DNA of 64,000 bases from Romanomermis culicivorax. Lineage: Eukaryota; Nematoda; Enoplea; Mermithida; Mermithidae. The number at the start of each line of letters is the position of its first letter. The first letter of the stretch is position 1. Location: the NCBI GenBank assembly GCA_963922205.1, contig CAWUHX010000151.1, positions 760,501 to 824,500 of the forward strand, in the 5' to 3' direction. The notes below the pieces were generated by a model. The model was given only the letters and a program-made list of their open reading frames with translations, made no database searches and was not told the origin of the DNA. Both the position numbers and the translations under genes were made by a program. This document shows positions 13,257-25,700 of the stretch, one piece after another.

Positions 13257-13422
13257 CGTAATGTCCTGCGTTCTAATGTCCGCGCCCTGATATCCGCGCT
13301 TTAATGTCCTGCGCTCTATTGTCCTTGCAGTCTATGTCCCTGCGCGCTATTGTCCTGCGCTTTAATGTCCCTGCACTCTATTTCCCTGCGCTCTATTGTC
13401 CCGCGCTCCAATGTCTCGGTAC
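13257..13422. repeat. 15-bp minisatellite, block 2
   Basis: About eleven degenerate copies of the 'gctctattgtcctgc' unit, with variants such as 'gctttaatgtcctgc' and 'tttccctgc'. It shares its unit with the block at 12868-12967. Confidence 0.8.
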
Positions 13423-13683
13423 CGGCTGACTAAAATCTGTATTTTTGCAGAATTCCTTGTTCCTCACGTGTTCAGGTTATCGGCGGGCCTGATTTTGAAT
13501 TATATTCTGAACCATGGATACTGTAGGATAGCAATTATTCCATAGGAAATTCGACTGCACAATTTATTTTGGAGATGCAAGTTCAATCACGTTTCTATAG
13601 AGATACGAAAATGCTTGATTATTTTTATAAGAAATTTTTTGATCGTAGAGTTTTCCCTGCGTTATGTTCTATTGGTTCAAAGA

Positions 13684-13710
13684 ATGGTTTCTTTTCTCGG
13701 CTTAATTATG
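13684..13710 (+). other. Candidate first coding exon (signal peptide) of the polycystin gene
   Basis: ATG plus eight hydrophobic codons (MVSFLGLIM) end exactly at a strong donor, gtgagt, in phase 0. Joined to the exon starting at 14813 the protein would begin MVSFLGLIMLFARFSNG, which has the shape of a signal peptide. The 14813 exon has no in-frame ATG and is preceded by an acceptor, so an upstream start exon is required. This is the best candidate seen, but there is no transcript evidence. Confidence 0.4.
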
Positions 13711-16700
13711 GTGAGTAATTTCAGCAATTTAAGTGTACGCCTTTCCAACGGTTGAGTTGGCAGCAAAGCTACAAGTCAGATACAGTAAAAAATATTCTAC
13801 ACTTATGTTGCTGATGACGGTCACTATTGCGAAGAAATCGAAGAACTACAGTACATAAGGGTATAGAATTTCCAAGATAGCGACCTTCACCCTAATTTAC
13901 TTGTTTCTTTTGAAATGAGTACACTTGCAGTAAATACGCCTACTGTGGGACATGCTGTCACATGAAATCTGCCCAAACTTTATTGTTAAAAATGCGGATA
14001 GTCTGGTTAAACGTCGGCCGGAATTGCATCAAAGGATTATAATATGTGCGTGTAGGACACACATGCACGGCAAGAATTTTCCAGGTGGTCCCCGGACGTT
14101 TTATTCAGGAGGTCGGGGGGAGGGGTGGGTAAGCAAAAAAACAAAAAATTCCACAAGGATATTTTTCATTCAAAATATGCCTAAAAATCATCAAAAAAAA
14201 CTGTATTGGAAAAATTTTAGGGGGGTGTTTGCCAATTTTTTTCGGGTCAGGGGGTATCTAGTGTCTCAGGTAGGGGAGTTTACCATACATGCACGTGGGG
14301 GGAGTTTGGGGGGCGTTTTGACCCCCAGCAGATTTTTATTGACCTCCAGCAGATTCTTGCTGACCCCCAGCAGATTTGACTTTTCCAGCAATGATTGAGA
14401 AGATACGAAGGAAAATGAGCAAGAGAGAAGAGAAAGTCGTCATAAAAATAGAAATGATGCTGTGGTTTGACAATTTTCCTAAACAAATCGTACTTGATTA
14501 AAAAAAGGTAACATGAAAACTTTAAAAAGTGATGCCTAAGCGAATAATTTCACATATCTGACTAATATGGCTTATGCTGCTTGTATGTTAAAAGACTTTC
14601 TGAGACTTTTCTTTTCATCATCAAGAATTTAAAAAAATTTTGTATTCCACCCCCTATCCTGGCTGACCCCCAGCAGAATTTCTATGCTGTGCATGTATGG
14701 AGTTTACCCTCTACCCCTCCTATGTGCATTATGGTGTAAAATCTTTGTGGCAATCTGCATTAGCACAATAAGGCGTTTGAAAACTTTACGGTTCCACTAA
14801 TACCATTTGCAGCTTTTCGCGAGGTTTTCCAACGGGAAAGTGTCGATCGTCGACTGTCGTTCCGATCCGCAAAATCCTCTACTAAAAAATAACGATTTCG
14901 ATATAGTATTAACGGCCATAGTAGACATTTCATCCTCGTGTTCAATCCCGTCTTTGCAAATCGATTCGACGAGGAAATGGTCGGTAGAATTGTTGGATCA
15001 AAAATCGTTTTCAATTTTGGACGTACTTTCGGAAGAAAATTTGCTTGTCGATTTGTCGAAAAATATTTTACGTCTGTCGGCCGGCAAACTAGATTACGGT
15101 AGCCTGTACAAATTTTCGTTTACAGTAACCATACCTGCTTGCGGTGGTGAAAAGTGGACGAATTATACGTACGTAAAGACAGGAAAACGTGCTGTGATTG
15201 GAATTTTGACCCTCGGAATTGGTGGAGCCGTGGCGCCGAATGCCCTGGTGATCGGGAGTCGAAACGACCTGATTTTGGTACCAGCTTTGGCTCTGAAGTT
15301 TAAAAACACGTTGATCTCTGATGTAAGTTTATATTTCGCCTGCCATTCTTCCTCGATAATTCTCTGTCTGTTCGAAATTTTCCGTGAAACTCGAATTCAG
15401 CTGGATTCGGATCCGGAATGGAGGAGGCGGAGTCGGAACTTGTCGTCCGTTCCATAATTTGTTGGGATAATGTCTAGAAATCTGCATCGTGTGCCTAAGC
15501 CTAAGCCTGGTGCATTATCTGCGATATTGCCGGATCCTCTTCGATCCGGAACTCGAGCTGGATCCGTCTGTACCCTGTTTTTATTTTTTTTGCCTTAGTT
15601 TCATTTTGGCTTCATATTCGTGGTATACTTTTCATTTTAATAGGTTTCCTATTTTGTGTTTTCGTCTTTTTCGTTCACTCGTTACAACTATTGGTCCTCT
15701 TTCCAAGTATTTTGCCTCTTTGCCTTTTATGTTCCAGATTTCGCTTCACTGTTCCTTGTCTCTTTGCTCCAATTTTTTGTTCTTCTGCTTAACACGCTCT
15801 CAGACAATAGTTTTTGGTTTTTACTTTTTTTCATTTTCCCTCGATTTTCATTCTCATTGTCAGATTTAATTACTTTTGTAAGTTTTTTCTTTGTTTTGAC
15901 CTATTTATTAATTTTTTACTTATTCACTGTTTTTCTACAATATTCGATTTATTTCAATTTTATCTGTGCGCTTTTTATTTGCAATATAGTTAGTTCTCTT
16001 TGCCAGTATTCTTTTTCAATGAATTTGAATTTTTGGCTGTTCGTCGTTTTGTTTGTCGCGTAAGAGAACATTTTCGATTTTTAGTCTTTTCTCCAGTATC
16101 ACACTTTGTCATACTTTTCAGAAAATAAACAAAATTGAATATTTTTGTCGAATAATCAGAAGTTCTGACGTCCAATCAGTTTCTAAGATACAATGTCCAA
16201 AGCAAGTAAGCATGCAAAAAACTACAAAATTGATCAGAAAATGACTGTTAACACTTATTTAGAATTTCGGACAATTGAACAACATAAATGGCGGTCAATT
16301 TATTATCCATGGGTCAGATTTGCTTGTTGATCAAACTTACGAATTTTTGATCAAAATTTACAACAAGGAAGAGATAAAAAACTCTAGCTTGATCATAAAA
16401 GTGATTCCGTCTCAAATGGATATGTTCGATTTGAAAATCTAGTAAGTTAAGGCATCATTTTTGGAACACCGCAATATTATTGCATGCAAGAATTTTTTCT
16501 TTTTCAGTGTCAGCAAACCGAAATTAGTTCAACAAACGTCAAGCGGTATGATTATCAGTGGCAATGATAAAACTATATTCAAAAGTAGTTGTGGCTCAGC
16601 GACATGCTCTAATATGCAAAACTTGTCTTTCGAATGGGTCATGGAATATTTCCAAGATGAAAAATCTAAACGCGATTATGAACCACAGCTACTGTTCGGT

Positions 16701-19700
16701 TGGGAAAAATTCGCAAACGGTAATTTATAGTTGAGAAAACTGATTTTTCATAAGAACTTTTTGCATTCTCTTTCAGGCATCAATTACCATGAATTGTCAC
16801 TGAAACCTGAATTTTTCGACACATTTTCGAATTTCTCAAACTTTGCTATATCTCTCCGAATTTTGGAGTTGAATATCATGTCGTACGTGTGTTCATTTCC
16901 ACACATTTAACTGTTCATTTAGCATTAACTTTTTTAGCACAATATTCTTCTCGCCACGATTACTGCCCACAGGTGGAATATGTTCAGTTTATCCTGGTGA
17001 TGGTCATGCACTGGATATTTTCACGCTATATTGTAATGGGTGGACGTTGGGTAGTGGCATAAGAAGCTACACTTTTTATTGTGAGACCTTCAATTGGGAA
17101 AAAATCGTGAAAATGAACAACACTGTTCCTTTTTGTGACAGATTATGATGAATTTTCTGAAACTCGCCACGATATTGCAGTATCATATGATGAACCAAAT
17201 TTGCATATCAATTTGCCTGTTGGACCTATAGCGACTGATTTCCGATACAAACTACAAGTCGATATAACTGGCTACTATTCTGAGACAACAGTTACTGGAG
17301 TTGGCTCTGTCAGAGTAAGAATAAGATTAGATATAGACATTTCAGTAGCCATAGTATAAAAGATGAAATTGATAAAAATAAAACATAGCAAAACGGAAGG
17401 AAACATAATAAAACAAAGTAGAACGAAACGAAGCATAACAAAACAGAAAATCTAAACCGATAAAGAAAGGAAAAAGGGAGTGATGGAAAGGAAAGGAAAG
17501 AAAAAAAGCAAGAGAAAGCAAAGCGATACAAAATTTTCGCACTTTTTATCTTGCTTACTAAGGCATACTTATATTTTCAGGTCACACCAACAACTGACTC
17601 TTTCGAAACCGTAAAATCACGAATGAATCAATTGTCATTGTCCCAAGACTCCGCCAAAATCAACGCCTTCTTAGCTGCGCTGGCTTCTTCCATGGCCATC
17701 GATAATGGCGATTTCTTGGTCGAATGCCAATATTGTTCAGTATACTATGGAAGCGAACTGGAAAAAGAAAACTGCCCCACAGTTTCAGATTCTTCGTGCG
17801 TTTCTGACCCCCTATGCATCGAAGGAAAGAAAAATTGCGATGATGCTAGAAATAGTTGGCTCGCAAAAGTGAAGGCCGAATGCACGCATCTTTCATATAT
17901 ATGTATCGAAAATTTTTTTCCATAGGTCAAAGCTGATGTTGCCAATTTAGCGTTTGAAAATCAAAAGTCTAATACTATAGAAGACTTGAGCGTTTCTGCA
18001 AGTGCTCTGATCCAAATGGCTCGATCGAATACGGATGGCTCGAATACATATGACAGTTTAAAAAAATCGGCGCAGATTTTCTACAATATGAATGAAATTT
18101 TGCTCGAAACCGCCCCAGCCTGTGCGTCTAAAGTGATAAGGAAAATTACCCAACAAATGCTAGATTCGATTGGATACATTTCGGAGGTATAGCTACATTA
18201 ATTTTCTCAATTTTTTTGGGCATAAAATTGAAGTTTGGTCGGATGAAATTTTTCCCTAATCGTAGTTCCTGGAACACTATGGCCTTAAAATGTCAATTTA
18301 CTGAAGAAACTTTTATTTTCGAATCTATGCATGTGAATTATGCAAAAGTAACGTGATTTTAAAGAGACCATGTTTATTTCAATCAATATCTCTTAGTATC
18401 AAATAAGAATTAAAAACGGCTGCGGAGGTATTTCTACAGTAATCAAAAGCATTGACATGTGTTTTGAAAGAAGTTTCGACATATAAAGCTGCAGTAGGCA
18501 TGTTGTACAGGGTGAGCCAAAAAAAGGCGACCGGTACTGACTTTCATAGTTTTCAAACGGATAAAGCTTTTTTAATGCGGTTTTCTGTCGTCGATAGATA
18601 AAACATGTGGCAAACAAATTGCAAAGTTTCAGCCATATTTTTTGAATATTGACCGACTAGAATCAAAAATACTAAACGTCGGCTTTTTTGCAAATAAATT
18701 TTGAAAAATTGACAAAAATTGACAAAATCAACATGTTTTACAACAGAAAAGTACAATAGATCCAATCATGAGAACCATATAACAGCTGGAAACTACAAGA
18801 GAGCCCTTTTAGTGTGTCCTACTTTCCATTTCAAAAATAATTTTTATCGTTTTTCGATCTGGTCAATGATAGAATTGATTTTGTTTTGATTTTGCTTTTT
18901 TTCCAATTTCAAAACAAAAGCTCTTGGTTTTGGCGAAATTTTGCTCCACATTGAAACAAGAAGTTAATGATTTTAAATTACGTGCAACTTACAAATCTGT
19001 TTGACTTTTGGAGTATTATTGTGTGTTAAAAGCTGTACAAAACCTTTCTCACAATAGGACAACTTTTACTTTGATTTCACAATTTTTACTTTTTGAAAAA
19101 TGATCACTTTTACTAAATTCCTGTTTGTACAACAGTAACCATATTAGCTAGGAGTATAAAACTTTATCTTTATGGCAAAAATTAACAGAGCATTTAAATG
19201 CAGCAATTCGCATTAAAAAAGCTTTATCCGTTCAAAAGTTATGGAAATCAGCACCGGTCGCCTTTTTTTGGCTCACCCTGTACAAGAAGCATCTTACAAT
19301 ATACTTTTTATAGCCTATGATGTGCGTAAAAGTCGTAATTCTAAAACGTGCTCATTTTTCAGATGATCAACACCGATTTGACACACCCATTGAAACTGGA
19401 CATTGAAACTGGCAAACGAGAATTCTGGCAAGACTACGACGGCGCTCTGCCGAAAGATCCCAGTATGCTGAATCTTTTTCAAGAAAAATCAGTCCACAAT
19501 TTTGTTCGCTTTAGGCGATATCAAATATTTGGAAGAAATGAATCAAAATGATGCTGATCTCGCTGCAACTGATGTTGTTATCCGTCAAAAAGTGAAAAAT
19601 AGCAGAAACTGTTCAATGTTTGTTAAGTTCACATTTTCCGTATAGGTGAAAAATTTGCAAGCTAACATGAGTAGTACTCTACGAACTGTGAAAAATATGC

Positions 19701-22700
19701 TTTTGGACGACATGGCAGTGGGCGAAGAAAGCAGCCATATCCTTAGGCGGGAAAGCGGAGTTGAATTGTACACGAGAGTGGACTTGGGATCGAAAATTTT
19801 CGTCGATAATTACACTACTGTAAACAACGAATTTTATAACTTTACGGCTCCACCGTTTTTTGGTCTCGAAGTCGACAAAATTGAACCTTATTCTAGGACG
19901 GCTATAGCTTTTACTGTGTGTTCAATATTGTCAACTGTTCTACTGATAGTTTGACACTTGATTATTAAATTTCAGAACATCTATTTCAATAACACAATGT
20001 TCAAAAACGCTGATACAAAAAGTCGATTGAATACGGGGTCTCTGGATGTAGAATTGACGTTTAAGGAGACGAAAGTTAAAATTCCCATTTCGAATGCCAA
20101 GGATTTTTTCGAGATCTCTGTAGGCGTACAGAACAAAACTCTGCAAAGTGCAAAAGCCGAGGTTACTGTACCGTCGAATAGTAAATATACTATTATGCAG
20201 TATCATATGGTAACTGCGCCAAATCATTAAATTTGCATGCAACTTGAAGGAACTTTATTCAGGTCGATTTTGGCCAGAAAGGAGCCAGCATGATCTTGAG
20301 GTTGACCCGCATCGACCCCACAGTTAACCTTAGACTTTACCTTCATAGAGATCTGCCTGGACCGCTGCCGAAAGATCATATCTTTCAGACTGATATTAAT
20401 TCTGTCGAAAGTGACTTGATGAAATGTCTTAAACCAAATTTATATTTAGTTTTTGAACTTACTTTGCAGATTCTAGTAACGTCATCTTGGAGAAAACCAA
20501 ACTCGGCAACTACACCGGCGTACTGTACGTCGGGATCGCTCAACCGATTAACAACTACAGTATACCAAATTTGGTGATCGGTAATGTAACTTTTGCTTTG
20601 AACTTGACCACAGATTACGTTTTGGACATTTTGGAATCCAATTGTTACTTTTTTGACGAAAACGCAGGAATTTGGTCGACAAGAGGCTGCCAGGTGAACT
20701 TTTAGAAAAATCAAAAACCAGATTTACAACCAAGACCTGAATCAAATATTCGAAATGGATAACATCCGAAAATCACTGCAACAGATATCGGAGTCCAAAT
20801 GAAGAATAATGTATAAGGTTCTGTCAGGAACAACTAAAAGGTGAAACCAAAATACAGTCTCTGATCCAGATTCGAATTTTCATTTGAAGTGAAGAAATCC
20901 AGACTCAAACTTTCAAAACATGATCAAAATATATGCAACGATTGAAGTACGGGTCAGAGTTCGACTAAAATTTTTCTAGAGAATAGATCCGATTTGATGT
21001 TATCCTGGGCTGCATAGAAATTGAATTAAACTGTTCTTCCCTCTGCGATCAGCTAGTTCCTGATCAAAAGTCGTATAAATCATGAGATAAATTACGATCT
21101 GAGCCATGTTAGGTATACTGCAATAATCCAGCTCATAGGCATTCGTTCTCCTAATGATATTGGTCTCAGTCTGATTTGGCTAAAATTCGGGTGACAAAAT
21201 CTGATTTTATTCTGGTAAGACTAACTAAAAAATCAGAACCATATGCAGATTAGGACCCAGATTAAGCTTTTATGTTAAGAATTCCGGGTCGAAATATAAT
21301 GACTAAAATAATGATCAGAATTTGATCCTAACTCCTTTGAATGAAGCACAGGTTCTATTCTATGTTATCCTGAAGTGTATAAAATTCGAACTTAATATTT
21401 CTAGCTGCGGCCATCTTGAGGTAATTTTTGAAAATAAGTTAACTCCAGATCACGTGTCCAAAAACCTTGAGGAATCAACAGTTAAAAGTGCTATTCAGAC
21501 CAGACAAGTAATAGTATTATGCTCCTGAACATAAGCACTCGGTTCTGATAATAGTCACAATCTGATCTGGCTCGGAGCGACTATTCTTTTTCACAAATGA
21601 CCCTATTTGTGGAAGATTTTTTTCTGAATGTTAAAAAAATTTATGGTCTTTCGACAAATTTTGAACAAATTTTTGTGGCTCTTGACGCAGTCTCTTTAAT
21701 CAAAAATTTAGATTTATAGATTGGAGAAAGAATGCGGGTCCACGGTTATTTAGGATCTTCGTCGTCATTATTCTCATCACTTTCACCATATGATGTCTCT
21801 GTAGCATTAAAATATGATTAGGTCGCTCAAGTGTTACGGAGTGCTGAAGATACAGGCGCATTGGGAGGGCTTCGACAACAGCAGATTTTGATTGAACATC
21901 AGCAGATTCTTGCCGACCGCAACAGATTCGACCCTCCTGAATCATCAAGAAGGAAAATGAAAAAATAAAGAGAAAGGCGAATGAATAATAATAGTTTACC
22001 ATATAAATAATGAATGAAAATGATGCTGTAGTTAAACTCTTTTTGTTAACAAAACATCTTGATTCCAACGGTAAAACTTTGAAGAGTGCTGACCAAGCGA
22101 ATAGTTTACCATAACTATTTGACTAATATAGTTGGTAAAATATGCTGCTTTCATGCTTTCTTTTTGTTATCAAAAAAAGAAAAAGAAAATTCTATCCCAT
22201 TCCCTGTCCAGGCTGATCCCCAGCAGAATTTCAATGCTGTGCATGTATAGTACTGAAATAATGCAAAATGTACAAAATTTCGGAAAAAATTGCGAATTTT
22301 TTTGCACACATCGCAGATCTTTCCACAAGATCCTTCCACATACGTGGAAAGAAGGCCGGGGAAGAAAAATCAGTGCTCGGAGCTCTTCTGGCAAAATTTG
22401 GTGCCGATTAGCTTCTATCCACGTTTTCTTAATTTACATCACGTTTTTGTTTGAATGATATCAATGCTTCACAAAAAAAACCACAATTTCGATACTTAAT
22501 ACGAAATCCGAAACTCCAGTTAGAATTCGAACCGTCAAGATGTAGGAATATCGATTTTAACGTTTTTTGACAGATCGTCAAACGTGTTAATCATTTCATC
22601 CCAACACCTTTTGGAAGTTCCAAAACAGGGAAAACTATACCTTAATGTGTCTTGTTTAGCCCGGCTCAAAATCAAGTCGCGAAATCAGCCACTGTGTGTG

Positions 22701-25700
22701 CAATCACTTGACTACTTTCGCGAGCGGAATTTTCGTCTCACCCAACAGTATAGATTTCGAATTCGTTTTCACACACCTCGATTTCGACAAAAACGTCACT
22801 ATCTACGTCACGATTACAGTGATCATGACAATTTACGCCATTTTAATTTTTTATACAAAATCAGCAGATGATAAAGATTTGAGGAAAGTAGGATAAAGAT
22901 TGATGTAACTCTGGAGGTTTTTTACAGTAGTTTTTATTAGCTCGGATTGACACCTTTGGCTGATAATAATCCCAATGACAGATATTTCTACGAAATTTTG
23001 GTTTCGACCGGTATGAGCCGAGATTCAGCCACTGATTCGAAAGTAGGAAATGAGATCGTACTTATTCTCATGAATTATATCTTTAATAAATTTAGGTGCA
23101 GATTATTTTATATGGCGAAAATGAACAAACATCAATCCGGACTCTGGAAGATAGTGAAAGACCCATCTTCAGGAATGGTCAAACCAACCGTTTCCTCCTT
23201 GGTGTACCAAGGTAAACAGTGCACTTTTTACATGAAAAATCAGTTATCTTCTTGACATGGATCCAGATCCTTGGGCTTCGTTCACTCCATTCGAATATGG
23301 CACGACAATTCAGGCGAGGACATGCTCGCCTCTTGGTTCCTAAACTACGTTGTCGTTTTTGACCTGCATACTCACGAAAAATTCCCGTTCGTCGTCAATA
23401 GATGGTTGGCAGTGGAGGAAGATGATGGAGAAGTAAGCGAACGTGTTTTTGTGATATGGGCTGAATTTTCAACGCAATTAATTTTGGCTCGGAGCCAACT
23501 GACACCCTCAAAAATAGAATTTTTTGGAGGACCAAGCATTCTCATAAACTGGAATGACGTAAAAAAAAGTTGGGCATAACTTTTACACAGGAATATGAAG
23601 TAAAATTCTTACAAAGTTGGGCATAAATTTTACACACGAATATGAAGTAAAATTCTTACAAAGTGAAATAATGTCAGCAAACAGAAATGAATTTTCCCAC
23701 TGAGAAAAAAATGATTCAAAATTCAGGAAGACTGGAATAATGTCGTCAAACTTAGGTTTTTTTCCTAGAAAAATAAGTAAAATTCGTTTTAACTTTTCCA
23801 CAGAAAAATTGAAGTGAAATTCTTAAAAATTGAACTGACGTCAGCAAGTAAGATAAAAATTTTTACATGATAACACATATCGAAATGATATCAGTTAGCA
23901 GATAAAAAATTATACAGATATATATGATTTCACCATCGGACTTTTTCTAAAAAACATAGAAATAAATTCATGCAGATATCTGATGTGACCTTTAAAATTG
24001 GAATGACTTTAGCAATTCAGGTATGAATTTTAACAGAAAGATGAAATAAAACTCTTACCGACTGAATATATGTAATCGAAGTAGATACGAATATACATTG
24101 TTCAACATGGAATTTTGTGGGATCTGACCCAAATTTTTTTAAAAGGGCTCAGAAATCAGTCAAAATTGATCGGAAAGGTTTAAAACTTTGTTTTTTGATG
24201 TTAGTTAGCGTTTTCTTTCAGTTCTAACAAAATATTGAACTTTTTTTCTGACAATTTTCAATATTTTTACTTGAAATTTTCAAGTCTCAAAATGATCTAG
24301 TCTAAAGGACACTGAATTATTTTAAAATTATTTTTATTTTGCGCATATTTATTTGCAACATTTATTTAGGGAAAAATTTACCTCCACATTTCATGGCATA
24401 AAGATTCCAAAAAAATTAAAATTCTGGGGAGTCAGCCAGGATTTTGCTGGAAGTCAGCCAAGGATCTACCCGGGGTCAGGACCTCCAGCAAGCCCTCCAA
24501 GAACGTGTATGCCCTCCAAGAACGTGAATCTATGTAGACTGAACTGATGTCAGTAAACAGAACGAGGACTTTTTTCGCGGAAAAAGCGAATAACATTCCT
24601 GCATACATTTATGCCTTTTTTTACTGAAGATAGCAGAAGTGGAATTTTTAATGACTTCAGCAAATCAGAAATTTACATTAATATGAAGTAATATTCTAAC
24701 ATGCAGGAATGTTGCCAGCAGATATGAACGGATGCAGACTGAAATAATGTCAGCCAATGGATCTGTCTTTTTCGCAGATAGATCAACTTAAGTTAAAATG
24801 ATGTCAGAAAGTTATACATGAATTTTCATAAGAAGATGGATTAAGATTCTTGCAAAATGAAACCGTTTAGAAAAATGGAGTAAAAGTGGCATGTATACAG
24901 GGCCGTAGCCAGGAATTTTTTTAGGGGGGGGGGGCGGACCAAGTAAAAAAAATTTTCTCGCGCCGGGAAAATTTTCAGTTTTTTACACTCTAAGGCTGGA
25001 AAATTAATCTTCATAACAATGATAATAAATTGGAATTAAACTAATGGATCGTAATACCTTTCTTATTTCGGCGTGTAGCGCCGAGAAAATTTTCGGATTT
25101 TTGTGTTCCAAAATGCTGGAAAATGAATGTTCACAACAATCATTCCTAGATAGAAGCTCTAAATTTACAGTCTTAGAATGACATTTTTATCAGTTTTCAA
25201 TGCGGATTACGAGGGCTCACGTTTCAAAATGTTTTGTAAACTTCAAACGAAGTAGGAGAATAAAATTTTAAGAAGTGATCAAAAACCTCAATTATCAGCA
25301 AAATATTGGCTTAACTACTAAAAGAAGAGATGAAGTGAATCAGTTGATAGAAACTAATGAAAGTTAGTTAGTAACTGGAAGTAGATATCTTAATGGCCGC
25401 GCCTGATGGGGAACTATGACTATTATACTCAGGACTGGCGCTAAGCGCCGGCGAATTTCGAGAGTTTGATCTTCTGAAGTTCACCAAAATGCATCATTTC
25501 GGTTTTAAAATCAAAAAAAGTTTTCCCACAGTGAGAACCTTGCCCAAAATTTTGTCTTGTAACTAATAAAAAAGAGATGAGGTAATTCAGTTGATTGAAA
25601 CTGTCGCAGTTTAATTAGTAGGTCGAAATAGATATGCTAATGGCCGTGGCTGATAGAAAACAATGACTGTCATACTCACTGACCGGCGGGGAGCGCCGGG

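Larger units (their letters stand above)
13711..14812 (+). other. Putative polycystin intron 1 holding nested small elements
   Basis: If the candidate first exon is right, this 1.1 kb intron contains an outer G/C-run element (about 14062-14740) with the hAT-like element 14284-14699 inserted in it. It ends 'atttgcag' before the first certain exon. Confidence 0.5.
20632..22719 (+). other. GPS autoproteolysis motif of the polycystin, split by a 2 kb intron
   Basis: The exon ending at 20693 encodes CYFFDENAGIW followed by STRGCQ. The exon starting at 22660 encodes ISHCVCNHLTTFASGIFV. Together they give the Cys/Trp pattern of a GPCR-proteolysis site, with an intact HL/T cleavage tripeptide. The first membrane span (TIYVTITVIMTIYAILIF) follows about 40 residues later. 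Cleavage competence is an inference from motif conservation. Confidence 0.9.

Noticed and set aside
13952..14398. Open frame of about 148 codons before the polycystin exon
   Set aside because: It runs across the outer G/C-rich repeat and into the hAT-like element, with no recognisable domain.
14807..15457. The 217-codon frame continuing past 15322 as a separate protein
   Set aside because: The conserved REJ-type text stops at the strong donor gtaagt at 15323. The remaining codons are intron read-through including the GGATCC patch.
22574..22645. Extra polycystin exon starting after 'ttttttgacag'
   Set aside because: The frame hits a stop and no donor gives a phase that joins to the GPS exon at 22660. 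Direct joining of 20693 to 22660 keeps phase and the GPS spacing.
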